Made by a program: the position numbers and the translations under genes. Below, piece by piece: positions 61,528 through 64,000 of a stretch of 64,000 nt of DNA. The notes beneath the pieces were generated by a model. The model saw only the letters and a program-made list of their open reading frames with translations. It searched no databases and was not told where the DNA came from. Every line of letters starts with the position of its first letter. The stretch's first letter is position 1. Source of the DNA: Suilimivivens sp009774465 (lineage in GTDB: Bacteria > Bacillota > Clostridia > Lachnospirales > Lachnospiraceae); contig CANDAE010000008.1 of NCBI GenBank assembly GCA_947382645.1, positions 70,594 to 134,593 of the forward strand. Direction: 5' to 3'.

Positions 61528-62067
61528 ATGGAAGAATTTAAAAGAATTGCAAGAAATCTGGTTGCACATGGGGCAATTATTGATTATTATCAGGATACCA
61601 TGCAGATACCCAATGGAAATGTTGTAAAGTGGGACTTTATCAAACATAAAGGGGCGGCAGCGGTAGTTCCTGTGGATGATAAGGGGCGCCTTATTATGGT
61701 AAGACAATACCGGAATGCGCTGGAACGCTATACCCTGGAAATTCCGGCGGGAGGTTTGAATTCGGCTGATGAACCTACGATGGATGCTGCCTTGCGGGAA
61801 TTGGAAGAGGAAACCGGTTATAAGGCGGCTCATGCGGAACTGTTGATCAGTATTTATACTACAGTCGCTTTCTGTAATGAAAAAATAGATATTTATCTTG
61901 CAACCGGTTTAACTTCAGGAAAGCAGCATTTGGATGAAGATGAGTATGTTCAGGCAGGAGCCTATACAGTGGAAGAACTGACACAAAAGATTTTTGCAGG
62001 AGAAATTCAGGATTCCAAGACAGTTGCAGCAATTATGGCTTATAAGGATAAGTGCATGAGGGCATAA
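61528..62067 (+). CDS. Nudix ADP-ribose pyrophosphatase
   Basis: 179 residues with a complete Nudix box G-x5-E-x7-REL-x2-EE-x-G, from GLNSADE to REL and EEETGY, and the dimer/ligand motif IPAGG. It likely hydrolyses ADP-ribose to AMP and ribose 5-phosphate. ATG 61528 follows TTGGAG. Confidence 0.9.
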   Translation: MEEFKRIARNLVAHGAIIDYYQDTMQIPNGNVVKWDFIKHKGAAAVVPVDDKGRLIMVRQYRNALERYTLEIPAGGLNSADEPTMDAALRELEEETGYKAAHAELLISIYTTVAFCNEKIDIYLATGLTSGKQHLDEDEYVQAGAYTVEELTQKIFAGEIQDSKTVAAIMAYKDKCMRA

Positions 62068-62086
62068 TTTTATACAGATATTTCTG

Positions 62087-62118
62087 AAACAGGCTGTGCA
62101 TATGCGCAGCCTGTTTTT
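62087..62118 (+). terminator. Terminator after the Nudix gene
   Basis: AAACAGGCTG (62087-62096) pairs perfectly with CAGCCTGTTT (62107-62116), extended inward by TGC/GCG, and followed by Ts. Confidence 0.9.
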
Positions 62119-62156
62119 CATATATATAGCTTGAAGAAAAGAATAAAGGATTTAAA

Positions 62157-62762
62157 ATGCTGAAAGGCGGGAAAAACAGTATTTATATACGCTGGTTCTA
62201 TTTGTTTTTAGGCGGCTTTCTTCTGGGCGTTATGATTATGAATCTGGGAACAGAATTATTTCTTTCAGAAGCAGGAATTTTCAGTGCAGCCTCAATGAAC
62301 AGACTAAAATACATTGAAATCAATCATGTAAGCTTTTTAAAATATGTATTGCGGCATCGAATGGGCACCGGAATCATTTTGATTCTCTTATCAAGTACCG
62401 GAATCGGCCTGATTTCTGTGTATGCCTGTGTGGTCTGGCAGGGAATGCTGGCAGGAATGACAATTACGGCTGCAACCATACGGTTTGGAATAAAAGGCCT
62501 GCTTTTGATTTTGGGAAGTGTGTTTCCCCATCAACTGCTTTTGATACCGGCACAGGTTATGCTTTTAGGGTGGTGCTATGAAAACAGCAGGAAAGGACAA
62601 ATGAAAGGAAATATGGTGACACCATATTATAGAAGTAAAAAACAACAGTTTCTGCATCAGGGTATTATTCTTTTATGGATATGGATTGTTATTTTGATTG
62701 GCTGTTTTTTAGAAAGTTATGTAAACCCAATTCTGATTTCAGATCTGGTAAAAATATTTTAA
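62157..62762 (+). CDS. spoIIM: Stage II sporulation protein M
   Basis: 201 residues, about five membrane helices. FLGGFLLGVMIMNLGTELF at the start and SVFPHQLLLIPAQVMLLG are SpoIIM-like. SpoIIM joins SpoIID and SpoIIP in the engulfment machinery that remodels septal peptidoglycan. It precedes xerD as in many Clostridia. Weak RBS AAAGGA. Confidence 0.9.
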   Translation: MLKGGKNSIYIRWFYLFLGGFLLGVMIMNLGTELFLSEAGIFSAASMNRLKYIEINHVSFLKYVLRHRMGTGIILILLSSTGIGLISVYACVVWQGMLAGMTITAATIRFGIKGLLLILGSVFPHQLLLIPAQVMLLGWCYENSRKGQMKGNMVTPYYRSKKQQFLHQGIILLWIWIVILIGCFLESYVNPILISDLVKIF

Positions 62763-62775
62763 AATATTTTTTTAC

Positions 62776-62929
62776 AACATGTTGTATTTACATAATTTGG
62801 TATTGCCGATATATTGTATTTTGAAGATGAAATAAGCATAAATATACGAAAAACAGATAAAAAGTAAATTTGCTTTTCTTACTTTTTCTGATTATAATAG
62901 TTACACAACATGTTTTATGTAAACATGTT
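62776..62929. repeat. Three AACATGTT palindromes around the xerD promoter
   Basis: The perfect palindrome AACATGTT occurs at 62776-62783, 62907-62914 and 62922-62929; the last two are 15 bases apart and sit just downstream of the -10 box. The first and second are both embedded in ACAACATGTT. This arrangement suggests operator sites for an unknown regulator of xerD. Confidence 0.5.
62870..62898 (+). promoter_or_regulatory. xerD promoter
   Basis: TTGCTT at 62870-62875, a 17-base spacer, and TATAAT at 62893-62898. Confidence 0.75.
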
Positions 62930-62968
62930 CCGGTAAAGAATAAATTGGCAGGAGAAGCGATTTTTAAG

Positions 62969-63853
62969 ATGAACGCGGAGATTAATGCATTTATAGTCTA
63001 TTTACATAATGTGAAGAAAACTTCTGAGAATACAGAGCTTTCATACCGCAGAGATTTGATGAAGGTAAGAAATTACATGGAACAGCAGGGAATAGAAGAT
63101 GTAAAGAAAATTACTATTACAAATTTGAATTCTTATATACTTTTTTTAGAGAAAAACAAGTTTTCTGCTGCAACCATTTCCCGGAACATTGCCTCCCTGA
63201 AAGCATTTTATCATTATCTGTTTAAGACAGGGATGGTCATGGAAGACACGGCGGAAACCCTTCATGCGCCTAAAATTGAAAAGAAAATGCCGGAAATTCT
63301 GACAACAGATGAAGTGGTAAGACTGTTAGAGCAGCCACAGGGAAATTCACCCAAAGAAATTCGGGATAAAGCAATGCTGGAGCTTTTGTATGCCACAGGA
63401 ATCAGAGTGACGGAATTGATTCATCTAAAGATAGAGGATATTAATCTGCAGATGGGATATCTGCTTTGCCGGGATGGAGAAAAGGAAAGAATTATTCCTT
63501 TTGGAAATGAGGCCAGAAATGCGCTTTTGCGTTATCTGGAGGGAACCCGGTCTGCAATGATTAAGGACAAGGAGTCAGAATATTTGTTTGTAAATTGTTC
63601 CGGACAACCTATGAGCAGGCAGGGATTCTGGAAGCTGATTAAATTCTATGCCAAAAAGGCAGGGATTGTGGCGGATATTACACCTCATACGCTGCGCCAC
63701 TCTTTTGCGGCACATTTGGTTGAAAATGGAGCTGACTTAAGAAGTGTACAGGAAATGCTGGGACATTCAGATATTTCCACCACACAGATTTATGCGAACA
63801 TGAATCATAGCAGAATCAGAGAAGTGTATGCCAAGGCACATCCCAGACATTAA
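62969..63853 (+). CDS. xerD: Tyrosine recombinase XerD
   Basis: 294 residues, normal XerD length. N-terminal SAM-like core-binding domain (about 1-88) and catalytic domain with R146 (GIRVTEL), K172, H240 and R243 (HTLRHSF), H266 (LGHSD) and Y275 (QIYANM). XerC/XerD resolve chromosome dimers at dif. The frame is open upstream to 62870, but that TTG is the -35 box, so ATG 62969 is the start. The coupling to spoIIM is typical of Clostridia. Confidence 0.95.
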   Translation: MNAEINAFIVYLHNVKKTSENTELSYRRDLMKVRNYMEQQGIEDVKKITITNLNSYILFLEKNKFSAATISRNIASLKAFYHYLFKTGMVMEDTAETLHAPKIEKKMPEILTTDEVVRLLEQPQGNSPKEIRDKAMLELLYATGIRVTELIHLKIEDINLQMGYLLCRDGEKERIIPFGNEARNALLRYLEGTRSAMIKDKESEYLFVNCSGQPMSRQGFWKLIKFYAKKAGIVADITPHTLRHSFAAHLVENGADLRSVQEMLGHSDISTTQIYANMNHSRIREVYAKAHPRH

Positions 63854-63919
63854 AGGGATAAATTATAGGTATAAAATAAATAACGGATGTTTTTTACAGC
63901 ATGTTTACGTTGAGGAGAG

Positions 63920-63990
63920 CTGTCTGCCGGATTTTTGCAGAGGGCTTCCTGAATTGCAAAACGAGATTCCCGTCCAAGAGGGAAAGACAG
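63920..63990 (+). ncRNA. Possible structured RNA at the window edge
   Basis: A nested fold of 71 bases: CTGTCT (63920-63925) pairs with AGACAG (63985-63990) and encloses two hairpins, TTTTTGCA (63932-63939) with TGCAAAA (63955-63961), and TTCCC (63967-63971) with GGGAA (63980-63984). The helices are consecutive. I do not recognise a known family, and the sequence ends 10 bases later. No protein-coding gene is seen after xerD. Confidence 0.35.
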
Positions 63991-64000
63991 ATACAAACAG

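Noticed and set aside
62870..62968. Upstream extension of XerD beginning at a TTG
   Set aside because: The TTG is the first base set of the -35 box, and the extra residues (a hydrophobic stretch) do not match XerD.

Overview
The window reads as a chromosomal segment of a low-to-moderate GC, spore-forming Clostridia, most likely Lachnospiraceae. The evidence is gene content and order: infB-rbfA-nrnA-truB-ribF, rpsO-pnp, the complete spoIIIAA-AH operon, nusB-xseA-xseB-ispA-dxs-tlyA-nadK-argR-recN-spoIVB, yicC-remA-gmk-rpoZ-rimO-pgsA-cinA-recA-recX-rny, and spoIIM-xerD. Nearly every gene is on the + strand; the one clear exception is rqcH. The species cannot be fixed from the sequence alone. I see no tRNA, rRNA, CRISPR array or insertion sequence.

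Layout. 1-8.7 kb: translation and RNA metabolism (3' part of infB, rbfA, nrnA, truB, ribF, a secreted SH3-NlpC/P60 hydrolase, rpsO, pnp). 8.7-14.1 kb: spoIIIA operon, which builds the mother-cell half of the feeding-tube channel. 14.2-18.3 kb: deoB, prfC and a transglutaminase-like lipoprotein. 18.4-29.0 kb: Asp23 protein, nusB, exonuclease VII, isoprenoid (DXP) genes, tlyA, nadK, argR, recN, spoIVB. 29.0-44.2 kb is the accessory stretch. It opens with a 25-bp perfect hairpin and four degenerate 45-49 bp tandem repeats just after spoIVB, where spo0A is normally found. It then carries a DUF4143 ATPase, an APH(3')-like kinase, a 12-codon leader peptide with mutually exclusive hairpins ahead of an orphan methyltransferase, Hsp20, a sugar acetyltransferase, a Bce-type antimicrobial-peptide detoxification module with its own binding box, a DUF3990/DUF3791-like ADP-ribosyltransferase pair, a MATE exporter, a DUF362 ferredoxin protein, a CPBP protease behind a structured leader, and an S66 peptidase. 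44.3-48.8 kb: a Spo0A-like protein whose receiver domain has collapsed to a remnant, glycogen synthase, a SpoVB-like flippase and two small probable coat proteins. 48.9-64 kb: rqcH (-), then a long housekeeping run ending at xerD and a possible structured RNA at the edge.

How the genes work together. Three themes recur: ribosome and RNA handling, sporulation (spoIIIA, spoIVB, spoIIM, Spo0A-like, SpoVB-like, coat-like), and DNA repair (recN, recA with two LexA boxes, recX, xseAB). The accessory stretch is dominated by defence against antibiotics and antimicrobial peptides. The most interesting leads are the leader peptide with switchable hairpins before the methyltransferase, the receiver-less Spo0A next to glgA, the missing spo0A after spoIVB, and the DUF3990/DUF3791-like pair.
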